A stretch of DNA of 41,616 nt, taken from contig JAKAVN010000014.1 in NCBI GenBank assembly GCA_021827495.1, positions 1 through 41,616 of the forward strand, given 5' to 3'. Under the pieces are notes generated by a model that searched no databases, was not told where the DNA came from, and worked only from the letters and a program-made list of their open reading frames with translations. The position numbers and the translations under genes are program-made. This stretch comes from Deltaproteobacteria bacterium (GTDB lineage Bacteria > Desulfobacterota > Binatia > Binatales > Binataceae). This document shows positions 1 through 8,341 of this stretch, one piece after another (position 1 is the stretch's first letter; each line of letters opens with the position of its first letter).

Positions 1-429
1 GAAGCGGCCGCGCGCGTCGCACTCGATACGGGCATAATGGCCGGTGGCGACGTAGTCCGCGCCGATCGCGGCGGCGCGCTCGCGGAGCCGGTCGAACTTG
101 ATCTCGCGATTGCACATCACGCACGGGTTGGGCGTGCGGCCGGCCAGATACTCGGAGACGAAATTGTCGATCACGCGGGCGCCGAATTCCGCGCGCAGAT
201 CGACCACGTAGAACGGAAAGTCCATCCGCTCCGCAACCCGGCGCGCGTCCTCGAAATCCGCGTACGAGCAACAGGTCCCGCGCCGCCGCGCCGCCGCCGC
301 CAGCGGCGGTCCTTCCGGCGCCAAGCGCATCGCCACGCCGACCACGTCATAGCCGCGCTCACGCAAGATCGCCGCGGCCACCGAGCTGTCCACCCCGCCC
401 GACATCGCGACCAGCACCCGCGCGCTCAT
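1..429 (-). CDS. mnmA: tRNA-specific 2-thiouridylase MnmA (N-terminal part, cut by window edge)
   Basis: Only the first 143 codons are in the window; the gene runs off the left end, so the ORF track does not list it. MnmA adenylates U34 of Lys/Glu/Gln tRNAs and replaces the 2-oxygen with sulfur. The PP-loop SGGVDSS lies near residue 10. It is followed by a [11 protein letters not shown] segment, the [14 protein letters not shown] motif holding the first catalytic cysteine, and [11 protein letters not shown], all hallmarks of the family. The ATG overlaps the stop of the upstream cysteine desulfurase as ATGA, so the two are probably translationally coupled. The desulfurase is the obvious sulfur donor. 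Identification is firm; only the C-terminal half is unseen. Confidence 0.95.
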   Translation of the reverse strand, partial: MSARVLVAMSGGVDSSVAAAILRERGYDVVGVAMRLAPEGPPLAAAARRRGTCCSYADFEDARRVAERMDFPFYVVDLRAEFGARVIDNFVSEYLAGRTPNPCVMCNREIKFDRLRERAAAIGADYVATGHYARIECDARGRF

Positions 430-1649
430 CGCGTAGCCTCGGCGATGGCGGCCGGCGTGGCCGGTTCGGCCGTGGTCAACGGCTCGGCCGCTCTGACCCG
501 CCGCCATACGCGCGGGATAATCTCGGCCACGCGCTCGATCTCGCCCTCGGTCGTGCTCCAGCCAAGGCTCAGCCGAAGCGAACTGCGCGCTTCGTCACGG
601 CTGAGACCGATGGCGAGCAGCACGTGCGAGGGCTCGACCGCGCCGGCCGCGCACGCCGACCCCATCGAGACTTCCACCCCCTCGAGGTCGAGCGCGATCA
701 GCATGCTTTCGCCGAGCACGTCCGGAAAAGTCAGATTGAGCGTGTTGGCAATTCTTCCGACGACCGGGCCGTTGCCAACGGCCGGACCGTTGAGACGAAG
801 CCCCGGAATTGACGCGGACAGCCGCTCGAGCAACCGCCGCGCCATCGCCGCGACGCGCGCGGACTCCTCGTCCAGATGCGCCCGCGCGGCCTCGGCCGCC
901 GCGCCGAAAGCAATCGCGCCGAGCAGATTAGGAGTCCCGGCGCGCATCCCGGCCTCCTGCGGCCCGCCCAGCATCGCGGGCGCGAGCGCCACGCCGCCGC
1001 GCACGTAAAGCGCGCCGATTCCCGCCGGTGCGCCCAGCTTGTGGCCGCTGAGCGTCAAAAGATCGCAGCGCAAATCACCGGCGCTCAGCGGGATTCGGCC
1101 CGCGGCCTGCACGGCGTCGATATGAAACAGCGCGCCCGCGCGTGCGATCGGTTCGGCCATCGCCACCAGATCCTGGACCGTGCCGACCTCGGCGTTGGCG
1201 AGCCCCAGCGTCACCAGCGCCGTGTCGGCGTCGAGCGCCGCGGCCACCGCCGCGGGCGCGATTCGCCCTTCGCGGTCGGGATCGATCCGGACGATCTGGA
1301 AGCCCGGCTCGAAGCCGCCGCCGGCGAGATATTCGAGCGGCGCCAGGATCGACGAATGCTCGATCGCCGAGCTGACGATCCTGCGCCGCGCCGCGCGCAT
1401 CTCCGCCACGCCGCGAAGGGCGAGGTTGTTCGACTCGGTGCCTCCGCTGGTGAAGACAATTTCGCGCGCGGCGGCTCCGATGAGGCTGGCAACCTGGGCG
1501 CGGGCCTGCTCCAGCGCGCGGCGGGCGCGCTGGCCGCCGCGATGGATCGCGGCGGGATTGGCCTCGCCAGCCTCGGCGAAGCGGGCGATGGCGGCGCGCA
1601 CCTCGGGCCGCAATGGCGCGCCGGCGTTATGGTCGAGATAAATGCGCAT
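426..1649 (-). CDS. iscS: cysteine desulfurase (NifS/IscS family), probable sulfur donor for MnmA
   Basis: A 407-residue fold-type I PLP enzyme that takes sulfur from cysteine as a persulfide. Visible landmarks are YLDHNAGAP at the N-terminus, [22 protein letters not shown], the PLP-lysine segment [11 protein letters not shown], and the catalytic-cysteine loop [17 protein letters not shown] near residue 335. The SACxAGxxxPSHVL type of loop is also found in desulfurases paired with MnmA (YrvO-like) in other bacteria. The four-base ATGA overlap with mnmA supports a dedicated tRNA-thiolation role over general Fe-S assembly; no iscU or other isc genes lie nearby. The symbol is a family-level choice. 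The start ATG gives the usual MRIYLDHNA beginning. Confidence 0.93.
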   Translation of the reverse strand: MRIYLDHNAGAPLRPEVRAAIARFAEAGEANPAAIHRGGQRARRALEQARAQVASLIGAAAREIVFTSGGTESNNLALRGVAEMRAARRRIVSSAIEHSSILAPLEYLAGGGFEPGFQIVRIDPDREGRIAPAAVAAALDADTALVTLGLANAEVGTVQDLVAMAEPIARAGALFHIDAVQAAGRIPLSAGDLRCDLLTLSGHKLGAPAGIGALYVRGGVALAPAMLGGPQEAGMRAGTPNLLGAIAFGAAAEAARAHLDEESARVAAMARRLLERLSASIPGLRLNGPAVGNGPVVGRIANTLNLTFPDVLGESMLIALDLEGVEVSMGSACAAGAVEPSHVLLAIGLSRDEARSSLRLSLGWSTTEGEIERVAEIIPRVWRRVRAAEPLTTAEPATPAAIAEATR

Positions 1650-1732
1650 ACGGGTTTGATAGGCCCAAGGCGAACGATTAACTTAGCCTAGCGGATCGGT
1701 CGGCAAAAGTCGTCGCAACGCAAGTCATCAAT

Positions 1733-1852
1733 ATGGCGATGCCTGAAGTAATCGTGGTGGGCGCGGGAATCGTGGGATGCAGCCTCGCATTCCATCGCGC
1801 CCGTGCCGGGACGGGAGCCACAATGGGCGCCAACTTCGGTCACAAGCTCTGA
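1733..1852 (+). pseudogene. N-terminal remnant of a FAD-dependent oxidoreductase
   Basis: A 39-codon ORF reads MAMPEVIVVGAGIVGCSLAF and ends in TGA. This is the beta-alpha-beta dinucleotide-binding start (GxGxxG) of a DadA/ThiO-type FAD oxidoreductase. The usual next segment, with the E that binds the ribose, is missing; the frame runs into unrelated residues and stops just before the beta-propeller gene. A protein of this size could not bind FAD, so I read it as the stump of a deleted gene. A short functional peptide is possible but less likely. Confidence 0.5.
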
Positions 1853-1869
1853 GCCGCCGTGATCCATAG

Positions 1870-2961
1870 ATGAAGCGCGCTCGCCCCAGACGGCCGCGGA
1901 TAGCCGTGCTGGTCGCGGCCTGTTTGGTGGCCGTGCTGGCCGTGGGATGCGTGGTCGAGAACCCGCCCCTGCCGCCTCCACCGCCGCCGCCGCCGGCCCT
2001 GCCCACCGGGCTGGTGATCCAGCCCTCGTCGCTGGCCGAAGACGCACAGGGGAATCTGTGGTTTACGATCCTGGGAATTCCCAAAGTCGGACGGCTCGAC
2101 CGCAGCGGATCGCTGACCGAATTCGCACTGCCGCCGGTCAGCTTCGGCGCCAACATCGTTTACGGGCCCGATGGCAATCTGTGGATGGTCGGGATTACGA
2201 CGCTCGGCTTGGCAGTCGCCGGCAACATCATCAAAATGTTGCCCGCTGGGACAAGTACGTTTTATGAACTGCCAGGCACCTGGGTGCCCGAGGGGCTGAC
2301 CGTGGGGCCCGACGGTAATCTGTGGTTCACGGCATGGGCGGGCGCGAATCCGGACGGAGCGGTGACGATCGGGCGAATCACTCCGGCGGGCGCCTTGACC
2401 ATCTTTCCGCTGCCCGAGGCTGGCACCGGTCCCGCCACTATCACGAGCGGCCCCGGGCCTAGCCTGTGGTTCACCGAATCGCCGGTGGGACGAATTGGCC
2501 GGGCCACGCTCGACGGCAAGGTGGTCGAATATCATCTGCCCCGCAAGGGCGCATTGCCGGCGCAGATCGCGGCCGGCTCGGACGGCAACGTCTGGTTCAC
2601 GGAAAATTTCAGCGACCGGGCCGCGCGACTGACGCCCAAGGGCCAGGTCACCGAATTCACGCTGCCGGTGCGCGGCGAGTACGAGGCAATCGTGGCCGGC
2701 CACGACGGCAACCTGTGGATCGCCGTCAATCGTCCCGGCTCGGCGCCGAACTCCACGGCAGGCGCGATCGTCAGGATGACAACCACGGGCGTGGCGACCG
2801 TATTCCCGATCCCGAACAGCGCCGACGTGACCGGTCTTATCGCCCGGCGCGACGGGACGTTGTGGTTCAGCGAGCGATGGGTGACCGGCGGACCGACCTA
2901 TATCGGACGCATCACCACCGCCGGCCAGATCACCGAGACTTCGCTCAGCCTCAAGAAGTGA
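1870..2961 (+). CDS. seven-bladed beta-propeller lipoprotein (streptogramin-lyase/Vgb-like)
   Basis: A 363-residue secreted protein. The N-terminus is a basic start, a hydrophobic stretch and a lipobox LAVGC at about residue 27, so it should be lipidated. A run of prolines forms a linker, and then about seven repeats follow, each with a GNLWFT-like strand (variants GNLWMV, PSLWFT, GNVWFT, GNLWIA, GTLWFS). That spacing fits a seven-bladed propeller of the Vgb (virginiamycin B lyase)/NHL type. Vgb linearises streptogramin antibiotics, but most proteins with this fold in environmental bacteria are of unknown function, and a resistance role cannot be claimed here. The gene stands alone, flanked by decayed sequence on both sides. 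Confidence 0.8.
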   Translation: MKRARPRRPRIAVLVAACLVAVLAVGCVVENPPLPPPPPPPPALPTGLVIQPSSLAEDAQGNLWFTILGIPKVGRLDRSGSLTEFALPPVSFGANIVYGPDGNLWMVGITTLGLAVAGNIIKMLPAGTSTFYELPGTWVPEGLTVGPDGNLWFTAWAGANPDGAVTIGRITPAGALTIFPLPEAGTGPATITSGPGPSLWFTESPVGRIGRATLDGKVVEYHLPRKGALPAQIAAGSDGNVWFTENFSDRAARLTPKGQVTEFTLPVRGEYEAIVAGHDGNLWIAVNRPGSAPNSTAGAIVRMTTTGVATVFPIPNSADVTGLIARRDGTLWFSERWVTGGPTYIGRITTAGQITETSLSLKK

Positions 2962-3100
2962 CGCGGCGCATTCGCGCGGCGCGCGCCGGCGCGACATGCG
3001 GGATCCCACTTGCGCCCACCGTCGCCATCGCGACCAGCCGCACGCTCTGCCAGCACTCGACGAACTCGGCCGCCGCCGGGCCGGCCGACGCGCTGCACTG
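2951..3100 (-). pseudogene. possible fragment of a PPOX-type (pyridoxamine-phosphate oxidase-like) gene
   Basis: In the otherwise empty stretch between the propeller gene and the helicase, one minus-strand frame contains VRLVAMATVGASGIPHVAPA and then a stop that overlaps the 3' end of the propeller gene. That pattern (LATVgxxGxPHvxPv) is typical of the first two strands of flavin- or F420-binding split-barrel proteins. No start codon or further barrel is present. I treat it as a gene fossil; chance resemblance in GC-rich DNA cannot be excluded. Confidence 0.28.
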
Positions 3101-3187
3101 AAATCGATCAACCTCTGCAAGGCCCGCAAGCCCTGCAAATCGGCTAAATCCTTGCCTCAGGTGCCATCGTAGTGTTCGCGCGCCAGC

Positions 3188-5365
3188 CTAGCGGTGGATC
3201 GCGGCGCGCGCGGGCGCCGGACCGGGCAATCCGTCGTAGACCAGCGCGCGGCCGTCGGAATGAAACCCCATCGCCGCCATCGCGCCGACCCGTGTCGAGC
3301 CGAGCGCGGCGGCGCCGTCGATCGTCTCGACCACGACTTTGCGCCTGAGCTCGATAAGGGCTCCGAGCGCGGCCGAGAACGCCTCATCGTCGAGCGCATC
3401 GATACTGATTAGCGTGCGCCCCGCAAGTCCCAGCATCACGCGTCCGGCCCGCAGGACGACAAAGTTGCCAGCCTCGCGCGCAACGCCGCATCCGGGCAGC
3501 ACTGCGCCGTACGGATTGGCCGGGTCGGCGGCGCTGAGCGCGACCGGGCGCGCGCGCTCAGCGCCGCGCACCGCCGCGAGCATCTCGAGTGCGGCGGGCA
3601 GCGCGTACTGCTCGCCCGAAAGCGCGCGAACGAAGTAGCCACGCCGGATCGCGCCGGCGTACTCCATCCTGCGCAGCGCGAATGAAACCTCGCGCCACGC
3701 CAGCGGCTCGCGCTCGAGCCCGAGCATCTCGCGCGCCACGATCCCATTGCGCTTGAGCAGCATCTCGGCGCGCTCACGCGCCCGGTCGCGCGCCGCGCCG
3801 TCGCCGGTGCCGGACTGCGGCGCCGCCACTGCGGCGGCGCCCGCGCCCAGCGCCGACCAGCGCCCGCTCACGCTCGAGCGCAGACGCGCGCGCAGCGCCG
3901 CGTCGTGGCGAGTGCGGCGATGGACGCCCGGCGCCATCGCGCGCACCACCTCGGGCGCGGCCCACAGCAGGCGCAGCGGCGCGAAGCTGTCGTTGGAGAC
4001 GCGGCCGGCGGCCGCGAGCCGCCATAGCGCGGCGAGCGCCGTCCGCTCCGCCAGCCCGGCGCGCTCGGCGAGCTGATCAAGGTACTGCGCGCCGCCCGCG
4101 GCCAGCGCGAGAAAGACGCTGTGCTCGTCGCGGTCGTCGAGTTCGGCGGCAGCCGCGTCCGCCGCTGCCGCATCGAAGTGCGCGCCGCCGGCGCGCCGGC
4201 GCCTCAAGAACGTGATTCGCGCCGGCACTTCGCCGCCGGCGTCTTCGCCGGGGACGGCGGCCCATACCACCTCGCCCCCGAGGCAGAGCAAATCGAGCCA
4301 TTCGGGGCGGTAGCCGACAATACGCGCCGGCAGGATCGCACGCTCCCACAGCTCGGGACTCAACGCGATGCCCGAGAGCTGTTCGAGCACGGCGGCGACG
4401 CCGGACTGGCCGGCGGCGATTCCCGCGCCGCCCACATGATTCCATCGCAGCCGAAAAGCGGCGTACTCGTGGTCGGCGCAGGGCTCGGTTTCGGAGCGCA
4501 GCCGGCTAAGCGTCCGGCGATGAATCTTCTCCAAGTTGTAGCGGTCGCACCATTGTTCGGCGCCGGCCGTGGCGTGCGCGCGGATGGCGCCGAGCGCCGG
4601 GCGGCGCGGCGTGAAATGGCCGCGGAAGACCAGCCCCTTCGCTTCGAGCGCGAGCAGATGCCGCTCGAGCGCAGCCGGCGCCATCCTTAGCCGCTCGCCG
4701 AGTTCCGCGGTCTCGAGCGGTCCCGACGTCGCCATCGCGCGGCGAACGATCTCGCGTTGCGCGTCGCCGGCTTCGGGTGCGCAGGCCTCGCGGGTCGCGG
4801 CCGCCGGCGGCGCCTCGGCATGGCGCTCGATGCGCGCTTCGGGATAGGCCGCGGCGAAAAGCGCGGCATCCTCGGCCGCGATCAGCAGCTCGGGCGCGCC
4901 GGGCGCCAGGTGCGCGCGCACCACGCGGCCTTCGCGCTCCAGCGCGGAGAGCATCGCATGCGCCTCACCGGCGACGCGCTCCTCCAGCGCGCCGGTGGCG
5001 AGCGCGCCGTGCGCGCGGATCAATTCATACAGCTCGTCGCGATCGCGCGCGCGGCGCGCCATCGCCCGGCCGCTGGCTTCGGCCGCGACGCTCTCGACCG
5101 CGTCCGCCGCGAGCATCGTGGACAGGTCCTCCGTTCGCAGCACCTCCTCGGCCATCGTGCGGTTGAGCGAGACCGTGCGGCTGCGGCGGTTGGCGCGCTC
5201 GCCGTCGTCGAGGAACGAGTAGTCCCAGGCGAGCAGGATGCGATGGGCAAAGACCGAGGGCGCCACGGCGTCGACCGTCACGACCCGCATCGCGCCCTGC
5301 TCGATCCCGCGCAGCAGCTCGACAATACGACTGATATCGGCCGACTCGGTGAGGCACTCGCGCAT
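3188..5365 (-). CDS. lhr: Lhr-type helicase, C-terminal part (downstream of an in-frame amber codon)
   Basis: This 725-codon ORF is in the same frame as the ORF ending at 5483. The 39 codons between the amber codon and this ATG have no stop and read as Lhr sequence (IQRLRAQEL, FPQREACLE, ELPDHFIMAETMREC). The ORF-track methionine lies inside that conserved stretch and has no Shine-Dalgarno sequence, so it is probably not a true start. The product covers the end of the Lhr core and the long C-terminal region with tandem winged-helix-like segments characteristic of full-length Lhr proteins of about 1500 residues. Joined to the upstream ORF, the total is about 1540 residues, the normal family length. 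Whether it is translated depends on the amber codon being real. Confidence 0.75.
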   Translation of the reverse strand: MRECLTESADISRIVELLRGIEQGAMRVVTVDAVAPSVFAHRILLAWDYSFLDDGERANRRSRTVSLNRTMAEEVLRTEDLSTMLAADAVESVAAEASGRAMARRARDRDELYELIRAHGALATGALEERVAGEAHAMLSALEREGRVVRAHLAPGAPELLIAAEDAALFAAAYPEARIERHAEAPPAAATREACAPEAGDAQREIVRRAMATSGPLETAELGERLRMAPAALERHLLALEAKGLVFRGHFTPRRPALGAIRAHATAGAEQWCDRYNLEKIHRRTLSRLRSETEPCADHEYAAFRLRWNHVGGAGIAAGQSGVAAVLEQLSGIALSPELWERAILPARIVGYRPEWLDLLCLGGEVVWAAVPGEDAGGEVPARITFLRRRRAGGAHFDAAAADAAAAELDDRDEHSVFLALAAGGAQYLDQLAERAGLAERTALAALWRLAAAGRVSNDSFAPLRLLWAAPEVVRAMAPGVHRRTRHDAALRARLRSSVSGRWSALGAGAAAVAAPQSGTGDGAARDRARERAEMLLKRNGIVAREMLGLEREPLAWREVSFALRRMEYAGAIRRGYFVRALSGEQYALPAALEMLAAVRGAERARPVALSAADPANPYGAVLPGCGVAREAGNFVVLRAGRVMLGLAGRTLISIDALDDEAFSAALGALIELRRKVVVETIDGAAALGSTRVGAMAAMGFHSDGRALVYDGLPGPAPARAAIHR

Positions 5366-5482
5366 CGTCTCGGCGATGATGAAATGGTCCGGCAGTTCGA
5401 CCTCGGGCGGGCGATTCTCCAGGCAGGCCTCGCGCTGCGGGAAAATCGCGGCGGCGAGTTCCTGCGCGCGCAGCCGCTGGAT

Positions 5483-7816
5483 CTAGGCCGGCACCTTGCG
5501 CCCCCGCGCCGAGCGCATCACCGCCAGCGCCCGCGTCGCGACGTGGCGCATGCGGACCTCGAACATCGGCGCGGCCAGCAGCGCCTGCTCGAGCACGCGG
5601 CGCACGCTGCGCGAGGAAAGCATCGCGATGAGCGAATCGAGCGGGAAACTGTGGCGCGCGTTGAGCGCGAGCAGCACCGCGTCGTCAATCGCCGAGGCCT
5701 GAATTTCGAAGTCGAACGACTGGCAAAGCCGTTTGCGCAGCGCCAGCCCCAGCCCGCGGTTGACGCGCATCCCGAACGGCGAGTGAATCACCACCTGGGT
5801 GCCGCCGAGGCCGTCGAAGAAGCGCTCGACCACCAGCGTGCGCTGGTTCGGAATCGCGCCGAGCGCGCCCTGGCCGCGGCGCACATAGGCGACGGCCTGA
5901 GTCGCCGCGCGCTCGTCCATCGCGCAGTCACCGCAAAGGAAGGCGGCAGCCGCGGCCACGCCGGCGCGCGTAATGCGCTCGAAGATTTCACCGCGCAGCT
6001 CCGAGACTTCCGACGACAGCGCGGGCGAGCGGCCCGCCGCCTCGGTCTGCCAAAACGGCAGCGACGGCGCCATCCCAGGCGCCGGCTCGACCAGGAAGCG
6101 GTTGCGCGAGATTCCGAGCACCCGCCACGGCATCGAGCCCAGCGCGAAGATGTCGCCGCGCGAGGACTCCTGGGCGAAGTCCTCTTCGACCTCGCCGATC
6201 TTGCGCCCCTGCGATTCGATCACGACATCGAGGTTGCCGCTTTCGGGAATCGTGCCGCCCGCAGTGATCGCGGCCAGGCGCGCGCCGCGTCTGGCGCGCA
6301 CGCGAGTGCCGATGCGGTCGTGGAAGATCTTCGGCGCCGCGCCCTGGATCCGCGCCGGCAGTTCGGCCGCCATCTGATCGAGCAGCTGCGCCAGCGCGCC
6401 GCGGTCGAGCTCGGCGAAGTTATACGCGCCGCGCAGAACGCGCAGCAGGTCGGCCTCGCCGATTTCCTCCTCCTCGGCGGCGATCGCGACGATTTGCTGG
6501 GCCGCGACGTCAAGGCATCCGGCCGGAATCTCGACCTCATCGAGCCGGCCCTGGCGGATCGCGCGCACCGCGGCGGCGCATTCGAGCAGATCGTCGAGCG
6601 TGAGCGCGAAGAGGCGCCCTTTGGGCGTCGCGCCGAGGCGATGGCCCGAGCGGCCGATACGCTGGATCGCGGCCGCGATGCTCTTGGGCGAGTCGATCTG
6701 GCAAACCAGCTCGACCGCGCCGACGTCGATCCCCAGTTCCAGCGACGCGGTCGCAACCAGCGCGCGCAGCTCGCCGCGCTTGAGGCGCTGCTCGGCCTCC
6801 AGCCGCTCGGCGCGCGCCAGACTCCCGTGATGCGCCATCACGGCGCCGGCGCCGAGGCGCTTTTGCAAGTTGAGCGCGATGCGCTCGGCCCAGCGCCGGC
6901 TCAGCGTGAAGACCAGCGTGGTGCGATGCTCCCTGACCAGCGCGGCGACCGCGTCGTACATCGCCTCCCAGTGCTGATGAGTCGCAAGCGGGCCGAGCTC
7001 GGGCCCCGGTGCGATAACCTGGAGATCCATCCGGCGCGCGGGATCGTCGGCGCGCACCACTTTCACCGGGCGCGGGCTGTGTACGCCGTCGGCGCCGATC
7101 TCAGCGCCGGCGAGAAACCCGGCCAGCCGCTCGATCGGATTGAGCGTCGCGGAAAGCCCGATTCGCGCCGGGCGCGGCGCGCCGGTTGCGCGCACCATCC
7201 GCTCCAGCCGCTCCAGCGTGAGCATCAGGTGCGCGCCGCGCTTGTTGGGCGCGAGCGCGTGCAGCTCATCGACCATCACGTAACGCACGGCGCTTAGGCT
7301 GTGACGGAAGCGCGGCGAGGTCAGCAGGATGAAGAGCGATTCAGGCGTGGTGACCAGGATATGGGGTGGCCGGCGCAGCATCGCCGAGCGCTCGCTGGCC
7401 GGCGTGTCGCCGGTGCGCAGCCCAGCACGTACTTCAAGTATAAGTTTAATTTCTTCGGAGCGGCCCGCGTCCCCGGCCAGGCGCCGCGCCGTCCGCCGAA
7501 TCCCGACCAGCGGCTCTTCGAGATTTACCCGAATGTCATTGGCGAGCGCCTTGAGCGGCGAGACGTAGAGCACCGAGACGCGGTCGCCGAGTTCCCCGCG
7601 CTCGGCGTCGCGGAAGAGCCGGTCGATGGCCCACATGAAGGCGGCGAGCGTCTTGCCGCTGCCGGTGGGCGCGCACAGGAGTACGTCATGGCCGGGGGGC
7701 GCATCGCATTGGGCGATTACCGGCCAGCCCCGGCTCTGGGCCGGCGCAGGCTCGCCGAAGCGCTCAACGAACCAAGCGCGGACGGCGGGATGGAAGGCGT
7801 CGAGCACGGAGGCCAT
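5483..7816 (-). CDS. lhr: Lhr-type superfamily 2 DNA helicase, N-terminal core (ends at in-frame TAG)
   Basis: A 777-residue ORF carrying the ATPase core of a large helicase-related (Lhr) protein, a 3'-to-5' ssDNA translocase implicated in DNA repair. Walker A is CAPTGSGKTLAAFMW near residue 50, the Walker B/DEVH-type box is VMVDELHAL, and motif III is SATLNP. In RecA domain 2, ATASLELGIDVG and QRIGRSGHR are the motif V and VI regions. The ORF ends at TAG inside the Lhr-specific beta-barrel/winged-helix region. The next in-frame codons continue the family sequence, so this is one gene split by a single stop. In relatives the stop position is often Trp as I recall the family (PxWxQRxRA), which would make it a TGG-to-TAG change. 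A sequencing or assembly error is the main alternative. Confidence 0.88.
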   Translation of the reverse strand: MASVLDAFHPAVRAWFVERFGEPAPAQSRGWPVIAQCDAPPGHDVLLCAPTGSGKTLAAFMWAIDRLFRDAERGELGDRVSVLYVSPLKALANDIRVNLEEPLVGIRRTARRLAGDAGRSEEIKLILEVRAGLRTGDTPASERSAMLRRPPHILVTTPESLFILLTSPRFRHSLSAVRYVMVDELHALAPNKRGAHLMLTLERLERMVRATGAPRPARIGLSATLNPIERLAGFLAGAEIGADGVHSPRPVKVVRADDPARRMDLQVIAPGPELGPLATHQHWEAMYDAVAALVREHRTTLVFTLSRRWAERIALNLQKRLGAGAVMAHHGSLARAERLEAEQRLKRGELRALVATASLELGIDVGAVELVCQIDSPKSIAAAIQRIGRSGHRLGATPKGRLFALTLDDLLECAAAVRAIRQGRLDEVEIPAGCLDVAAQQIVAIAAEEEEIGEADLLRVLRGAYNFAELDRGALAQLLDQMAAELPARIQGAAPKIFHDRIGTRVRARRGARLAAITAGGTIPESGNLDVVIESQGRKIGEVEEDFAQESSRGDIFALGSMPWRVLGISRNRFLVEPAPGMAPSLPFWQTEAAGRSPALSSEVSELRGEIFERITRAGVAAAAAFLCGDCAMDERAATQAVAYVRRGQGALGAIPNQRTLVVERFFDGLGGTQVVIHSPFGMRVNRGLGLALRKRLCQSFDFEIQASAIDDAVLLALNARHSFPLDSLIAMLSSRSVRRVLEQALLAAPMFEVRMRHVATRALAVMRSARGRKVPA

Positions 7817-7852
7817 CGGCGCTCTTTATAGCATCCTGGCGGGTTGGTAAAA

Positions 7853-7964
7853 AAACACGGGCCGTTCACGAACGGCCCCTACGGAAACAGAATGGCGGCT
7901 CCCGCACAAAACCCCGGCCGTTCACGAACAGCCCTTACGGCAACACCACGGCGGCTCCCGACGG
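7853..7964. repeat. two tandem copies of a palindromic (REP/MITE-like) repeat
   Basis: Two imperfect copies of a unit of about 56 bp follow one another. Each begins with a hairpin core (GGGCCGTTCACGAACGGCCC in the first, a slightly decayed form in the second), continues with a C-rich YCTTACGG/CCTACGG segment, and ends with GGCGGCTCCCG. The first core is a 9-bp inverted repeat around AC. The element lies between the helicase start and the 3' end of the receiver-like gene. Cores of the form GGGCCGTTCGTGAACGGCCCC look like a type of dispersed palindrome common in environmental genomes, but only a genome-wide count would show this. Confidence 0.7.
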
Positions 7965-7990
7965 AAAGGGAGGCAGAAGTCGCGCGTCTC

Positions 7991-8338
7991 CTAAGACTTG
8001 AGCAACTCGGGCAGACGCTGGGTGAACTCGCTGCGCGAGAGCGTCATCTCGAAGCCCGCGTCGCGCGCCGCGCGCAGCGCCTTGAGGTCGACGTGCGAGG
8101 CGAAACCGATAAGCCGCGCGCCGGGCGCTGCGGCGCGCATCGCGCCGGCGGTGTCGAGCGCGGGAAACTGCGGGTCGGCGAGGTCGGCGAAGATTATCGC
8201 CGGCGGCTCTTCGGCGCAGCGCGCGTTGGCTTCGTCGAGAGAGCTCGCGTACACCACGTCGACACCCAAGGCGTGGGACACCGCGTCCACCTTGGAACGA
8301 AAGAGCAAATCGTGCATCAAGCCGAGGATCCGGTTCAT
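7991..8338 (-). CDS. degenerate CheY-like receiver-domain protein
   Basis: A stand-alone 115-residue protein whose strand order resembles a response-regulator receiver domain. It has a possible phospho-acceptor Asp in AIIFADLAD (about residue 50), a GFASHV segment where receivers have the conserved Thr/Ser, and an amphipathic C-terminal helix (RLPELL). The acidic pair at the end of strand 1 is reduced to LMHD, and the conserved Lys near the C-terminus appears as Arg in LSRSEF, so normal phosphorylation is doubtful. It starts three bases after the thiO stop, so it is probably co-expressed with thiO. No kinase adjoins it. Function unknown; a pseudo-receiver binding a partner protein is one possibility. 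Confidence 0.6.
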   Translation of the reverse strand: MNRILGLMHDLLFRSKVDAVSHALGVDVVYASSLDEANARCAEEPPAIIFADLADPQFPALDTAGAMRAAAPGARLIGFASHVDLKALRAARDAGFEMTLSRSEFTQRLPELLKS

Positions 8339-8341
8339 GGG

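Noticed and set aside
4757-7297. 846-codon plus-strand ORF
   Set aside because: Shadow of the Lhr gene in GC-rich DNA; composition rich in Arg, Ala and Gly with no domain.
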